A stretch of DNA of 64,000 bases from Hyphomicrobiales bacterium (GTDB lineage Bacteria; Pseudomonadota; Alphaproteobacteria; Rhizobiales; Rhizobiaceae), in NCBI GenBank assembly GCA_900469965.1, contig UBZP01000015.1, forward strand, positions 114,341-178,340, written 5' to 3'. The notes below the pieces were generated by a model. It did no database searches, was not told where the DNA came from, and worked only from the letters and a program-made list of their open reading frames with translations. Both the position numbers and the translations under genes were made by a program. This document shows, in pieces, positions 46,850 to 55,367 of this stretch (the first letter of the stretch is position 1; each line of letters begins with the position of its first letter).

Positions 46850-48112
46850 TTAGAGCGCGCCGAGCAGGGCCGGGGTGGCCCAGCCGTCGGCGGGCAGGCC
46901 GAGGCGCAGCTGTTCCTTCTGGATCGCCGCCCGCGTGCCGGAGCCGAGAATGCCGTCGATCTTGCCGACGTCGTGGCCCAGTTCGGCAAGGCGCGTCTGC
47001 AGCGCCTTCATGCCGCCGTCGTCGAGGCCCGTCTCCGGCTCGCCCTTCTCATAGGGCGGTGCGCCGGCAAGGCGGGTGGCGAAATAGGCGGCGGACGTCG
47101 TGTAGATGAACGACTGGTTCCATTCCAGGTAGATGTTGAAGTTCGGGTAGGTGATGAAGGCGGGGCCCTTGCGGCCCTGCGGCAGCACCAGCGAGGCGGC
47201 GAGGCCGGAGAACGCGGTATTGCCGTCGCGCGGCGTCACGCCGAGGGCGAACCAGTCGCCGGCGGTCATGCCGGACTGCAGGCCGGTCTTCTCGAAGGGC
47301 ATCGCATCCGGCACGGATACTTCCTGGATCCACGGTTGGCCCCTTGTGAAGCCGAGATGCTGGATGAACTTCGCCGCCGTCAGGATCGCGTCCGGCGCGC
47401 TGCTCTTGACGTTGACATGGCCGTCGCCGTCGCCGTCGACGCCGAAGGCGATGATGTCCTCGGGCAGCATCTGCACCTGGCCGATCTCGCCGGCCCAGGC
47501 GCCGGTCGTCGTCGACGGATCGAGGTCGCCGTGCTGGACCATCTGGATCGCGGCGATCAGCTGCGGGCGGAACAGTTCCGGGCGACGGCAGTCGTGCGAG
47601 AGGGTGACGAGCGCGTTGCGCGTGTTGAAATCGCCCTGGACGGCGCCGAAATCGGTTTCCATCGCCCAGAATGCGGTGATGACCGGGCCGGGCACGCCGA
47701 ATTCCTGTTCGGCCCGCTGGAAGACGTCGGAGAGCTCCTGCAGCTTCTTGCGGCCGATGTCGAGGCGCGACTGGCTGACCGTGCGGCGGGAGAATTCGAG
47801 GAAGGTCTGGCGGAAGACGCCCTGGGCGCGGTCGCGCGAGAGCACCTTCTGGTCGATGGCGGCGCCCGCGAGCGCCCTGTCGATGGCCTCGCCGGGGATC
47901 TGCTTCGCAGCTGCCTCCGCCCGCACGCCGTCGAGGAAGGCGGCAAGCTCGCCGCCGCAGGCGACGGCCGGGGCGTCCGACTGGGCTTGTGACTGGGTGC
48001 CTGACTGGGCCTGCGCGGCGGGCTGGACCGGGGCCGGTGCCTGTTGCGCGAAGGCTGTGCCTGAGAGGAGAAGCGCTGCCAGGGCGCCCAGCGGCAGGAA
48101 ACGCGGTTGCAT
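46850..48112 (-). CDS. Lytic murein transglycosylase, MltB family, with peptidoglycan-binding domain
   Basis: 420 residues from ATG 48112 (MQPRFLPLGA); AGGAT precedes it, and longer starts add a charged lead that would spoil the signal peptide (1-23, ...GTAFA-Q). A Gln/Ala/Pro linker is followed by the MltB domain (about 55-340) with the catalytic Glu in FWAMETDFGAVQGDFNT, then IGQVQMLPEDIIAFGVDGDGDG. The last 60 residues are a PG_binding_1 domain (MKALQTRLAELGHDVGKIDG). It cleaves glycan strands to 1,6-anhydro ends in the periplasm; it is soluble, as there is no lipobox. Confidence 0.9.
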   Translation of the reverse strand: MQPRFLPLGALAALLLSGTAFAQQAPAPVQPAAQAQSGTQSQAQSDAPAVACGGELAAFLDGVRAEAAAKQIPGEAIDRALAGAAIDQKVLSRDRAQGVFRQTFLEFSRRTVSQSRLDIGRKKLQELSDVFQRAEQEFGVPGPVITAFWAMETDFGAVQGDFNTRNALVTLSHDCRRPELFRPQLIAAIQMVQHGDLDPSTTTGAWAGEIGQVQMLPEDIIAFGVDGDGDGHVNVKSSAPDAILTAAKFIQHLGFTRGQPWIQEVSVPDAMPFEKTGLQSGMTAGDWFALGVTPRDGNTAFSGLAASLVLPQGRKGPAFITYPNFNIYLEWNQSFIYTTSAAYFATRLAGAPPYEKGEPETGLDDGGMKALQTRLAELGHDVGKIDGILGSGTRAAIQKEQLRLGLPADGWATPALLGAL

Positions 48113-48257
48113 ATGCGGGGATCCTTTCATTCGGTTGTCCCCGCTTCTCAAATTAATGTGACGGAAGCAAGAAGCAAAAGTGCGCTGCGACGCCCGCGTG
48201 CATCAATCTGCCGTGAGCCGGACGACGGGCCGCATCGTCCCGGTCGATGGCCCTGCC

Positions 48258-49034
48258 TCAGCGCGAGACCTGGGCCACCCAGCTCTTCCAGTTCTGGTGC
48301 GAGCCGGCGAAGACGTTGATGTCGGTGTCGCCCTTGATTCCGGGCACGATGCCCGTGCTGGTGTACTGCCAGAAATGCCACTTGCGGCCGTAGACGTTTT
48401 CGGGGTGATCGGCGACCGCCCGCAGCCACAGCGGATACTTGCCGAAGGCGCCGACCATGTTCTCGCGGTGGAAGTCGACGGTGGTGTAGATGATCGGCCG
48501 CTTGCCATAGTGCGCCTCCAGCCGGTCGAGGAAGCGCTGCAGCTGGGCACGGACTTCCGCCGGCGGCGGGCGCTTGCGGCAGGTGGGCGACATCGGGTTC
48601 CATTCGGCGTCGAGCACCGGCGGCAGCATCACCGCGGCCTTCGGCACGTTGCGGATGAACCAGTCGGCCTGTTCGTCCGGCGTCGAGCAGAAATAGTAGA
48701 AATGGTAGGGCGCGTGCGCGATCCCGGCGGCGCGGGCGCCGCGCCAGTAGGCGTCGAAGGTCTGGTCGACGCGGTCCTTGCCCTCGGTCGCCTTGATGAA
48801 GACGAAGGAGACGCCCGACCCCTTCACCGTCGGCCAGTCGATGTTGCCGTTCCATTTGGACACGTCGATGCCGTGGACCTCATGGCTGTGCGGGGTGCGG
48901 TAGCCGAAATCCTGCGGATCGCTGTCCTTGAAGCGCGGCTTGATCGGCGCCGTCGAGACGAAGTCATAGTCGGTCGTGGAGCACGATGCCGCAAGAAGGG
49001 CAAGGGGCAGGAGAGCCAGAAGTAGCCGACGCAT
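48258..49034 (-). CDS. GH25 muramidase (lysozyme), lipoprotein
   Basis: 258 residues. The lipobox LLAASC near residues 14-19 predicts a lipid-anchored Cys. The GH25 domain follows: GIDVSKWNGNIDWPTVKGSG near 55, FIKATEGKD near 79, YHFYYFCS near 110 and the catalytic acid pair in LPPVLDAEWN near 137. It cuts the muramic acid-glucosamine bond of peptidoglycan. Position next to MltB on the same strand suggests a small cell-wall remodelling cluster. Confidence 0.9.
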   Translation of the reverse strand: MRRLLLALLPLALLAASCSTTDYDFVSTAPIKPRFKDSDPQDFGYRTPHSHEVHGIDVSKWNGNIDWPTVKGSGVSFVFIKATEGKDRVDQTFDAYWRGARAAGIAHAPYHFYYFCSTPDEQADWFIRNVPKAAVMLPPVLDAEWNPMSPTCRKRPPPAEVRAQLQRFLDRLEAHYGKRPIIYTTVDFHRENMVGAFGKYPLWLRAVADHPENVYGRKWHFWQYTSTGIVPGIKGDTDINVFAGSHQNWKSWVAQVSR

Positions 49035-49127
49035 GGGTGTCCCGTATTTGGCGCGCCCCCCTCGGACGCGGCACAGATGCGCGGCGATAGTGCCTCACCG
49101 GGCGGATTCGGTAAAGGGCGGAACGCG

Positions 49128-49162
49128 GCCTGCGCCGCACATCGGGGATGTGCGGCGCAGGC
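49128..49162. terminator. Long stem-loop downstream of the Omp25-like gene
   Basis: Perfect 15-bp stem GCCTGCGCCGCACAT / ATGTGCGGCGCAGGC with loop CGGGG, 34 bp after the minus-strand gene's stop. There is no strong T run; the hairpin is exceptionally stable and may protect an abundant mRNA. Confidence 0.7.
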
Positions 49163-49196
49163 GAGATGTCCCGTCGGGGCAGGGCGGGGTGAGAGG

Positions 49197-49853
49197 TCAG
49201 AACTTCCAGCCGACGCCGAGCATCAGGTCGTTGCGCTTCAGATCGGTGTTCACGCCCATCAGATCGGCATCGCCGTAGTCGGTGTAGCGATACTCGGCCC
49301 GGCCGATGAAGTTGTCGGTGAAGGCATGCTCGAAGCCGGCGCCGATCGTCCAGCCGTTGAAGGTCTTGCTGTCGCTGTCGCCGGTGTCGCGGTCGCGCAG
49401 TTCGGCATTGGTGAAGGCGTAGCCGCCGGTGGCGTAGATCAGCGAGCGGTCCAGGGCATAGCCCATGCGCGCGCGCAGCGAGCCGCCCCAGTCGGTCTTC
49501 AGTTCCATCGGGATGCCGCCGAGGTCGAACTTGTCCTCGTTCCAGTCGTACTTCACGTCGCCTTCCACGCCGAAGACGAAGTTGCCGGTCTGGTAGTTGT
49601 AGCCGCTGTAGCCGCCGAGCGCCCAGCCGTCGAGGCCGGGGCTCTCGGTGATGCCGGCGTCGTCGACGTCCGCATCGCCCCAGCCGTAGCCGGTCATGGC
49701 GCCGACGTAGAAGCCGTTCCAGTCATAGATGCCGGAGACCTCCTCGATGACCGGCGCGACGGGAGCTTCTGCCGGGGCCATGTCGGCGGCAAGCGCGCCG
49801 GTCGCAGAGGCTGCGATCGCAAGCGCGGCAGCGCCGCTCAAGAGTAGTTTCAT
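49197..49853 (-). CDS. Outer-membrane beta-barrel protein, Omp25/Omp31-like
   Basis: 218 residues from ATG 49853 (MKLLLSGAAA). Signal peptide 1-22 (...GALAA-D), then a short Ala/Pro/Glu-rich lead and an eight-strand barrel pattern: DWNGFYVGAMTGYGWGDA near 43, GGYSGYNYQTGNFVFGVEGDVKYDW near 80, AEYRYTDYGDADL near 190 and a terminal ...LGVGWKF with C-terminal Phe, the BAM signal. Members are major, peptidoglycan-near outer-membrane proteins in Rhizobiales. Confidence 0.88.
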   Translation of the reverse strand: MKLLLSGAAALAIAASATGALAADMAPAEAPVAPVIEEVSGIYDWNGFYVGAMTGYGWGDADVDDAGITESPGLDGWALGGYSGYNYQTGNFVFGVEGDVKYDWNEDKFDLGGIPMELKTDWGGSLRARMGYALDRSLIYATGGYAFTNAELRDRDTGDSDSKTFNGWTIGAGFEHAFTDNFIGRAEYRYTDYGDADLMGVNTDLKRNDLMLGVGWKF

Positions 49854-49989
49854 GGTTGTCTTCCTTCTGCTTCGATCGTGCCGACGCGACCCCTTGGGCG
49901 TCGACACGGGTACAACCCCTCAGCGCCCAAGAGGTTTCACAGAAAGAAGAGCAAAATCGGGCGGATGCCCGGCCCCCCGCAGAGGCCGG

Positions 49990-50670
49990 TTATCCGGGCA
50001 TTCTGGCGATCGAGAGCCAGGCGTAGCCGCCATAGGGCCGCTCGGAGGTCACAATTGCGCCACGCGCAGCAGCCGATTTCTCGATCACGTCGATCATGTC
50101 GGGGCGCGGGGTGACGTGGAAGCGGGCCAGCCAGCCCTGCAGCAGCCGGCGGAAGGCGGCGGGCAAGCGCTCCTGCTGGCCGAAGTCGACGATGTGCAGC
50201 GATCCGCCGGGGTTGAGGGCGTCGAAGGCGCGCTCGACCGCTTCCCTCCAGGCCGGGATCATCGACAGCGCGTAGGAGATGACGACCCGGTCGAATCCGG
50301 CCTCGCCGAATTCGGCGGCGCGGAAGGTGGTGGCGTCGGCTGCCCGCAGGACCGGGCGCGGGCGGCTCGCGGCCGCGAACTTCCTCTCCGCCGTCTCCAG
50401 CATCGCCCGGGAAATGTCGAAGCCGTAGAAGCGGGCCTCGGGGTAGCGCCGCGCCATCCAGGCGAGGTTGCGGCCGGTGCCGCAGCCGACTTCCAGCACC
50501 GACTGCCCGGCCTGCACGCCGAGCCCGTCCATCAGCCGGTCGCGGCCGAACAGGTAATACTTCCGCGTCAGGTCGTAGACGTGGCGCTGGTAGCGGTACT
50601 GGCGATCCATCCTTTCGGCATGCGTCGCCTCGGACGGTGCGGCGGCCGGAGCAAGCTGTTCGCTCGTCAT
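49990..50670 (-). CDS. btaB: Diacylglyceryl-homoserine N-methyltransferase (betaine lipid DGTS synthesis)
   Basis: 226 residues from ATG 50670, overlapping the btaA stop by one base. The class I methyltransferase motif LEVGCGTGRNLAWMARRYP is near residue 58 and GFDRVVISYALSMIP near 125. BtaB adds three methyl groups to diacylglycerylhomoserine to give the betaine lipid DGTS, which replaces phospholipids under phosphate shortage. Coupling to btaA makes the assignment firm. Confidence 0.9.
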   Translation of the reverse strand: MTSEQLAPAAAPSEATHAERMDRQYRYQRHVYDLTRKYYLFGRDRLMDGLGVQAGQSVLEVGCGTGRNLAWMARRYPEARFYGFDISRAMLETAERKFAAASRPRPVLRAADATTFRAAEFGEAGFDRVVISYALSMIPAWREAVERAFDALNPGGSLHIVDFGQQERLPAAFRRLLQGWLARFHVTPRPDMIDVIEKSAAARGAIVTSERPYGGYAWLSIARMPG

Positions 50671-51917
50671 CAGGGCTTCTTCCGGTAGATGTGGAAGCCG
50701 CCGTAGATGGCCGAACGGTCCTTCATGCCGAGATCGAGCGAGCGCTCGCGCTCGTAGGTCCACAGGTCGAGCAGGCGGGGCGACACCTTGCCCTCGAGAA
50801 TGCTCTTCTCGGCGGCGGTGCGGAAGATGACGACGGCATCGGGGGCGGCGGTGCGGGTGACCTCGGTCCAGAGCGCGTTCAGCTGGTCCTCGTTCATCCA
50901 GTCCTGCGCGTCGAGCAGGACATAGCGATCCACCGATGCGGCGGGCTTGCCGGCGAGGAGCTCGGTGAAGCTCGCATGGTGGACGCGGACGCGGGCGGCA
51001 TTGTCGCGGATGGCGCTGAAATTCTCCGCCCGCAGGTAGTCGGGCAGGGTGCCCTCGTAGCGCGAGGGGTAGCGCCGGCCGAAGGCCTGCCAGGCGAAGT
51101 AGTTGTCCTTCAGCGGGAAATGGCAGGCGAGCTTCTCCAGGCGCTGGCGCAGCACCGGGGCGAGCGATCGGCCGTCGTTGACGCTGGCGAGCTCGTCGAA
51201 CTGCTGCGGCGGAATGCCGAGGCCGAACAGCGAGGCCTTGCGCGAGGTCATCCAGCGGATCAGCGGCCGGTCGAACAGCGGCGCGATGCGGTTGTCGAAG
51301 AACTGCCGCTGCTCGCGCAGCGACCGGCACTTGACGAATTCGCGCGGATCGAGCCCGTGCAGCCTCGCCACGACATGGCCGAGCAGGATGAAGCGGCCGA
51401 GCAGGCCGGTGCGGTAGATGTTGCGGTTGAAGACGCCGATGCGCCGACGGCCGCGCAGGTCGCGGCCGTTCCAGTAGTCGCGGGTCGCATCGTCGAGGCG
51501 CGGCTCGAGGAAGAGGTGATAGGCCTCCCGGTTGGAGGCCATGTTGTCGCCGCCGAGGAAGCGCGCGACGTCGGCATGGGAAGGCATGTGGCGGAAGGCG
51601 GCGAGCTTCAGCCGGTTCAGGGCGATGTGGTGCGGGTTGAGATCGACGACATCGATGCTCTCGGGCGAGCGGGTGAGATAGGCCAGCATGTTGCAGCCGC
51701 CCGAGCCGATGGTGACGACCCGGTGGCCGGCAGCAAGGTCCATGGCCTCGATGTCGACGGCGGGGTCCTCCCAGATCTGCGGATAGACGAGACCGGTGAA
51801 GAGGAGGCCGAACAGGCGCTCCGACAATCCGTCGAGGGAGAGGGCGCGATGCTGCAGCAGCGCCGACTTCAGTCTCTCGTTGCGTCCGTAGCCTGCATTC
51901 CTGGCGAGTTCGCTCAT
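50670..51917 (-). CDS. btaA: S-adenosylmethionine:diacylglycerol 3-amino-3-carboxypropyl transferase
   Basis: 415 residues from ATG 51917 (MSELARNAGY) with AGGACGG upstream. BtaA moves the 3-amino-3-carboxypropyl group of SAM to diacylglycerol, making diacylglycerylhomoserine. Features are YPQIWEDPAVDIEAM near residue 45, the SAM site TIGSGGCNMLAYL near 68 and DVVDLNPHHIALNRLKL near 88, then RRIGVFNRNIYRTG near 155. Pho-box-like repeats lie upstream (52034-52051), as expected for a phosphate-starvation gene. Confidence 0.92.
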   Translation of the reverse strand: MSELARNAGYGRNERLKSALLQHRALSLDGLSERLFGLLFTGLVYPQIWEDPAVDIEAMDLAAGHRVVTIGSGGCNMLAYLTRSPESIDVVDLNPHHIALNRLKLAAFRHMPSHADVARFLGGDNMASNREAYHLFLEPRLDDATRDYWNGRDLRGRRRIGVFNRNIYRTGLLGRFILLGHVVARLHGLDPREFVKCRSLREQRQFFDNRIAPLFDRPLIRWMTSRKASLFGLGIPPQQFDELASVNDGRSLAPVLRQRLEKLACHFPLKDNYFAWQAFGRRYPSRYEGTLPDYLRAENFSAIRDNAARVRVHHASFTELLAGKPAASVDRYVLLDAQDWMNEDQLNALWTEVTRTAAPDAVVIFRTAAEKSILEGKVSPRLLDLWTYERERSLDLGMKDRSAIYGGFHIYRKKP

Positions 51918-51991
51918 GATACCGTTCCGTCCTGTGGGCGTCCGGGGGAGATAGCTGCGTCGCGCAACAGTTTGATGAACGGATCTGTGCA

Positions 51992-52009
51992 TTGTCATCC
52001 AGCCGTCAC
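51992..52009 (+). promoter_or_regulatory. Pho-box-like repeat facing the serine hydrolase gene
   Basis: TTGTCAT-CCAG-CCGTCAC is a 7-4-7 direct repeat matching the PhoB consensus CTGTCAT-N4-CTGTCAY at most positions. It is on the plus strand about 117 bp before the serine hydrolase ATG at 52126. Confidence 0.5.
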
Positions 52010-52033
52010 GGGAGGGATCGCCGTCGGCAATCC

Positions 52034-52051
52034 ATGACAAATCGATGACGC
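52034..52051 (-). promoter_or_regulatory. Pho-box-like repeat facing btaAB
   Basis: On the minus strand the sequence is GCGTCAT-CGAT-TTGTCAT, a 7-4-7 direct repeat of the PhoB type, about 117 bp before the btaA ATG at 51917. DGTS synthesis is PhoB-controlled in Sinorhizobium, which supports the call. A clear -10 was not found. Confidence 0.55.
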
Positions 52052-52125
52052 TGAAAGGCCTTTTCATGCCCGCCGATTCCTGATTGTCTGCGGCCGAACG
52101 AAGGGGCGCCGACCGGGAGTGACGG

Positions 52126-53508
52126 ATGGGACGGTATTTGCGGATCGTTGCCGGGACGGTGCTCGGGAGCGCATTCGTCCTTGCAGTGGCCGGCAGCTGG
52201 CTGATCGTCAGTCCCCCCGAACTGCTGAAGGTGGGCTCCGGATACGCCGCCAAGATTGTCTGCTCGAACGTCTTCCTGGCCGGGCGCGACCCGCAGGACG
52301 TGCTGGCGACCGACGTACAGGCGCCGGGTCACCCGCTGCTGCGGCTGATGCGGCAGTCGGTCGACATGGAGGATAGGACGGTGACGGCGTCGCTGCTCGG
52401 GGTGTTCGCGCCGGGCCATGCGGTCTATCGCGAGGGCTTCGGCTGCGCCGGCGTTCCGGACGGCGACTATGTCGCCGCGCAGCAGGCGGTCGCCGACGTG
52501 CCGCTGCCGGCCGTTGCCGCGCCGTCGCCGGGAACACCCTGGCCGGCGGGCGATGCGATCAGCGCCGATCCCCGCCTCGATGCCGTGCTCGACGATCCGA
52601 CCCTGCTCGGGCCCGGCATGCGCGGCGTCGCCGTCATCCATGGCGGGCGGCTCGTCGGCGAGCGCTACGGCGAAGGCTTCACGGCCAGGACGCCGCTGCT
52701 CGGCTGGTCCGTCACCAAGACGGTCAACGCCGCCCTGCTCGGACGGCTGATGCTGGATCACCGGCTGTCGCCGACGCAGGCCCATCTCTTTGCCGAGTGG
52801 AACGGCGACGCGCGGGCGAACATCACGGTCGCCGACCTTCTGGCGATGCAGAGCGGGCTCGAATTCAACGAGGATTATGGCGACGTCACCGACGTGACGC
52901 GGATGCTGTTTCTGGAGCCGAACATGGCGCGGTTTGCGGCCTCGTTTCCGCTGGCGTCCAATCCGGGGGAGAAGTTCAGCTATTCGAGTGGGACCGCGAT
53001 GCTGCTGTCGCATGTGTTCATGAATGCGCTCGGGGACCGTTGGCGCGCGCTCGCCTATCCGGCGACGGCGCTGTTTGCGCCGCTCGGCATGGCGAGCGCG
53101 GTGATGGAAACCGACGAGACCGGTGTCTTCGTCGGCTCGTCCTACATGTATGCCACCGCGCGCGACTGGGCGCGCTTTGCGCAGCTGATCCTCAACGACG
53201 GGATCTGGAACGGCGCGCGGCTTCTGCCGGAGGGCTATGTGCGGGCGATGGGAACGCCGTCGCCGGCCTCCGGCGGTACCTATGGCGAGATGCAGACCTG
53301 GATCGACGGGCCGGGGCAGGAGCCCGATTCGCGCTTCGGCCTGCCGGACGATACCTTCTGGATGCTCGGCCATGACGGCCAGTCGATCGCCGTCATCCCG
53401 TCGCGCAACATCGCGGTCGTCCGGATGGGGCTGACGCCGGCGCGGCTCGGATACCGGCCGCAGACGCTGGTGGCGCGGGTCGTGGCCGCGCTCGAAGCGG
53501 CAGACTGA
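52126..53508 (+). CDS. Serine hydrolase, class C beta-lactamase fold, membrane-anchored
   Basis: 460 residues with an N-terminal membrane anchor (about 7-29). The catalytic Ser-x-x-Lys is SVTK in LLGWSVTKTVNAALLG near residue 200, the Tyr-x-Ser motif is FSYSSGT near 285 and HDGQS near 416 replaces the KTG-type box. The arrangement resembles esterases and 6-aminohexanoate-dimer hydrolases more than drug-inactivating enzymes. It faces the periplasm. Divergence from btaAB over paired Pho-like boxes suggests a role in phosphate stress or envelope lipids. Confidence 0.82.
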   Translation: MGRYLRIVAGTVLGSAFVLAVAGSWLIVSPPELLKVGSGYAAKIVCSNVFLAGRDPQDVLATDVQAPGHPLLRLMRQSVDMEDRTVTASLLGVFAPGHAVYREGFGCAGVPDGDYVAAQQAVADVPLPAVAAPSPGTPWPAGDAISADPRLDAVLDDPTLLGPGMRGVAVIHGGRLVGERYGEGFTARTPLLGWSVTKTVNAALLGRLMLDHRLSPTQAHLFAEWNGDARANITVADLLAMQSGLEFNEDYGDVTDVTRMLFLEPNMARFAASFPLASNPGEKFSYSSGTAMLLSHVFMNALGDRWRALAYPATALFAPLGMASAVMETDETGVFVGSSYMYATARDWARFAQLILNDGIWNGARLLPEGYVRAMGTPSPASGGTYGEMQTWIDGPGQEPDSRFGLPDDTFWMLGHDGQSIAVIPSRNIAVVRMGLTPARLGYRPQTLVARVVAALEAAD

Positions 53509-53547
53509 GCCTGTCGATGCCCGAGACTGTCAGGTAGAAGCTATCCG

Positions 53548-53579
53548 GAAAAAGCTGCCGCCGGCCTATTTCAGGCCGG
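53548..53579 (-). terminator. Intrinsic terminator overlapping the SLT lipoprotein stop
   Basis: On the minus strand, stem CCGGCCT-GAAAT-AGGCCGG contains the stop codon and is followed by CGGCAGCTTTTTCC. Confidence 0.7.
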
Positions 53580-54501
53580 TTTCCTCCAGCAGGCCCTTGC
53601 GCTTGGCGGTGTAGTAGTAGCCGCTCGCATAGAGGCGGACGGCGCCGTCGTGCTGGTTGTCGGCCACCATCAGCGCGCCGCGGAGATACTTGGCACCGTA
53701 CTTGATGTTGGTCTCGGCGTCGAAGAGGCCGTCGGCCGTGCCCTCGTAGCCCATGCCCTTGGCGGTGTTGTAGCGGATCTGCATCAGGCCGTAATTGCCG
53801 GAATTGTAGGCCTTCGGGTTGTAGCGGCTCTCGCGCTTGATCACGCGGTGCAGGAGCGCCTCGGGGATTTCGTAGATTGCGGCGTATTTGGTGATCAGCG
53901 CATCGATCGGGGTGCCGGACTTCTGGAAGGTCTGATTGTCGGTGGCGATCGCGGAGCGGGCGGGGCTTGCGGCAAAGGCGGTCGCCTGGAGGGTCGGCTT
54001 GGCGATGGGGATGATCTGGTGGGAGGCGACGAGCTGCTCGAGGCCTTCCGGTTCGCCGGTGTCGAAGCCCGGCTCCATCACCGCCGCCTCGAAGGAGGCC
54101 GGCATGAACTTGCCGCCCGCGGCATTGGCGGTCGCAGGGGCCGGCTGAGGTGCCGCCTGCGGCGCCGGAACGGCGGCGGCACTTGCCTGAACGTCGGCCG
54201 GCGCCTGCGGCGCTGCGGCGGCGATCGCCATCTCGGCATTCGTCTCGCGCGTCGATTCCACCACGGCGGCCAGGGCCTGCGCGCTGCCGTTTTCAGCCGC
54301 CGCCGGGTCGACGATCGGCGCGGGCAGGGCGTAGGCGGTCATTTCCGTGCCGGGCTTGGCGATCGGCATCACCGTGCGGACCGCCGCCATCTCTTCCGCC
54401 GGCGTTTCGATCACGCTGGCGCAGCCGCCCACCGCAAGCATGGCGAGGGCGCAACCGGATGCGAGAAAATGCCTGGAGCTGGTCGGAAATCGTGTCGTCA
54501 T
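53566..54501 (-). CDS. SLT-domain lytic transglycosylase lipoprotein
   Basis: 311 residues. The N-terminus is long for a signal (MTTRFPTSSRHFLASGCALAMLAVGGC...), with lipobox LAVGGC near 22-27. A low-complexity Ala/Pro/Gln linker (about 70-135) follows. The SLT domain covers about 195-300: LLHRVIKRESRYNPKAYNSG with catalytic Glu near 221, and YGLMQIRYNTAKGMGY. A short motif occurs twice before it: PIAKPGTEMTAYALPA near 47 and PIAKPTLQATAFAASPA near 165. It cleaves peptidoglycan from the membrane side. Confidence 0.88.
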   Translation of the reverse strand: MTTRFPTSSRHFLASGCALAMLAVGGCASVIETPAEEMAAVRTVMPIAKPGTEMTAYALPAPIVDPAAAENGSAQALAAVVESTRETNAEMAIAAAAPQAPADVQASAAAVPAPQAAPQPAPATANAAGGKFMPASFEAAVMEPGFDTGEPEGLEQLVASHQIIPIAKPTLQATAFAASPARSAIATDNQTFQKSGTPIDALITKYAAIYEIPEALLHRVIKRESRYNPKAYNSGNYGLMQIRYNTAKGMGYEGTADGLFDAETNIKYGAKYLRGALMVADNQHDGAVRLYASGYYYTAKRKGLLEETGLK

Positions 54502-54636
54502 CAGTCGCTCTCGTGTTGCCTGGAGGCCCTGAAACGACAGCGTTCCGGGCGCGGCTGCAAATCAACGGCGCTTCGACCGTGCTTCGTCCATTAACCTATC
54601 GCTCCGGTTCCGGCAAGCCGCAGCCGGCGGGCCGCG

Positions 54637-55272
54637 TCACGCGGTCGCCCGGCGCAGGCCCGCGGTCAGCACGCCGGCGCCGATCAGGAGCGATCCGCCG
54701 ACCCGGTTGACGGCCCGCTGGACCGCCGGCTTGCGGATGGTGCCGCGGGCGGCCGACGCCATCAGCGCATAGGTCGTGGCGTTCAGCGTCGCCAGCACCA
54801 GGAAGGTGATCTCGAAGATCACCATCTGCGGCAGGATCGGCCGTGACAGGTCCAGGAACTGCGGCAGGAAGGCGACGAAGAAGACGATGCTCTTGGGGTT
54901 CAGCGCCGTCACCACATAGGCATGGGCGAAGATGCGCAACGGCCGCTCCCGAGGTGCTGCCCCGGCCGGAAGGCCGTCGGCGCCGGCGACCGGCGCGCGC
55001 CAGAGCTTGATGCCGAGCCAGACGAGATAGGCCGCTCCCACCCATTTCAGCACGGTGAAGATCGCAGCCGAGGTCGCCAGCAGCGCCCCGAGGCCGAGCA
55101 TGGAGGCGGTCATGGCGGTGAAGTCGCCGAGCGCCACGCCGGCGACGGTCGCCCCGGTCGTCCGCCGGCCGTGACCGAGCGCATAGGAGATGACGAGCAG
55201 GATGGTCGGGCCGGGAATGGCCAGCATGATGGCGGAAGCGGCGGCGAAGGCCAGCCAGTGTTCGAACGACAT
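54637..55272 (-). CDS. LysE/RhtB-family amino-acid exporter
   Basis: 211 residues from ATG 55272 (MSFEHWLAFA); a start at 55314 would precede the usual N-terminus. Six membrane segments. The LysE signature is MLAIPGPTILLVISYALGHGRR near residues 15-36, then GVALGDF and KWVGAAYLVWLGIKLWR near 67-83, and ALNPKSIVFFVAFLPQF near 120. Substrate probably homoserine lactone, threonine or a similar amino acid; not decidable here. Confidence 0.9.
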   Translation of the reverse strand: MSFEHWLAFAAASAIMLAIPGPTILLVISYALGHGRRTTGATVAGVALGDFTAMTASMLGLGALLATSAAIFTVLKWVGAAYLVWLGIKLWRAPVAGADGLPAGAAPRERPLRIFAHAYVVTALNPKSIVFFVAFLPQFLDLSRPILPQMVIFEITFLVLATLNATTYALMASAARGTIRKPAVQRAVNRVGGSLLIGAGVLTAGLRRATA

Positions 55273-55367
55273 GAAAAACTCCCCCGAAACGATCGTTGCG
55301 GGGGAGCAAGCCACGGGGACGAACCCCCGTCAACAGGTTTTGCGGCGTGGCCGGGGCCAGTCGGGAA

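Noticed and set aside
52126-53508. Antibiotic-resistance beta-lactamase
   Set aside because: The SxxK and YxS motifs are present but the KTG box is replaced by HDGQS and the protein is membrane-anchored; it looks like an esterase-type serine hydrolase.
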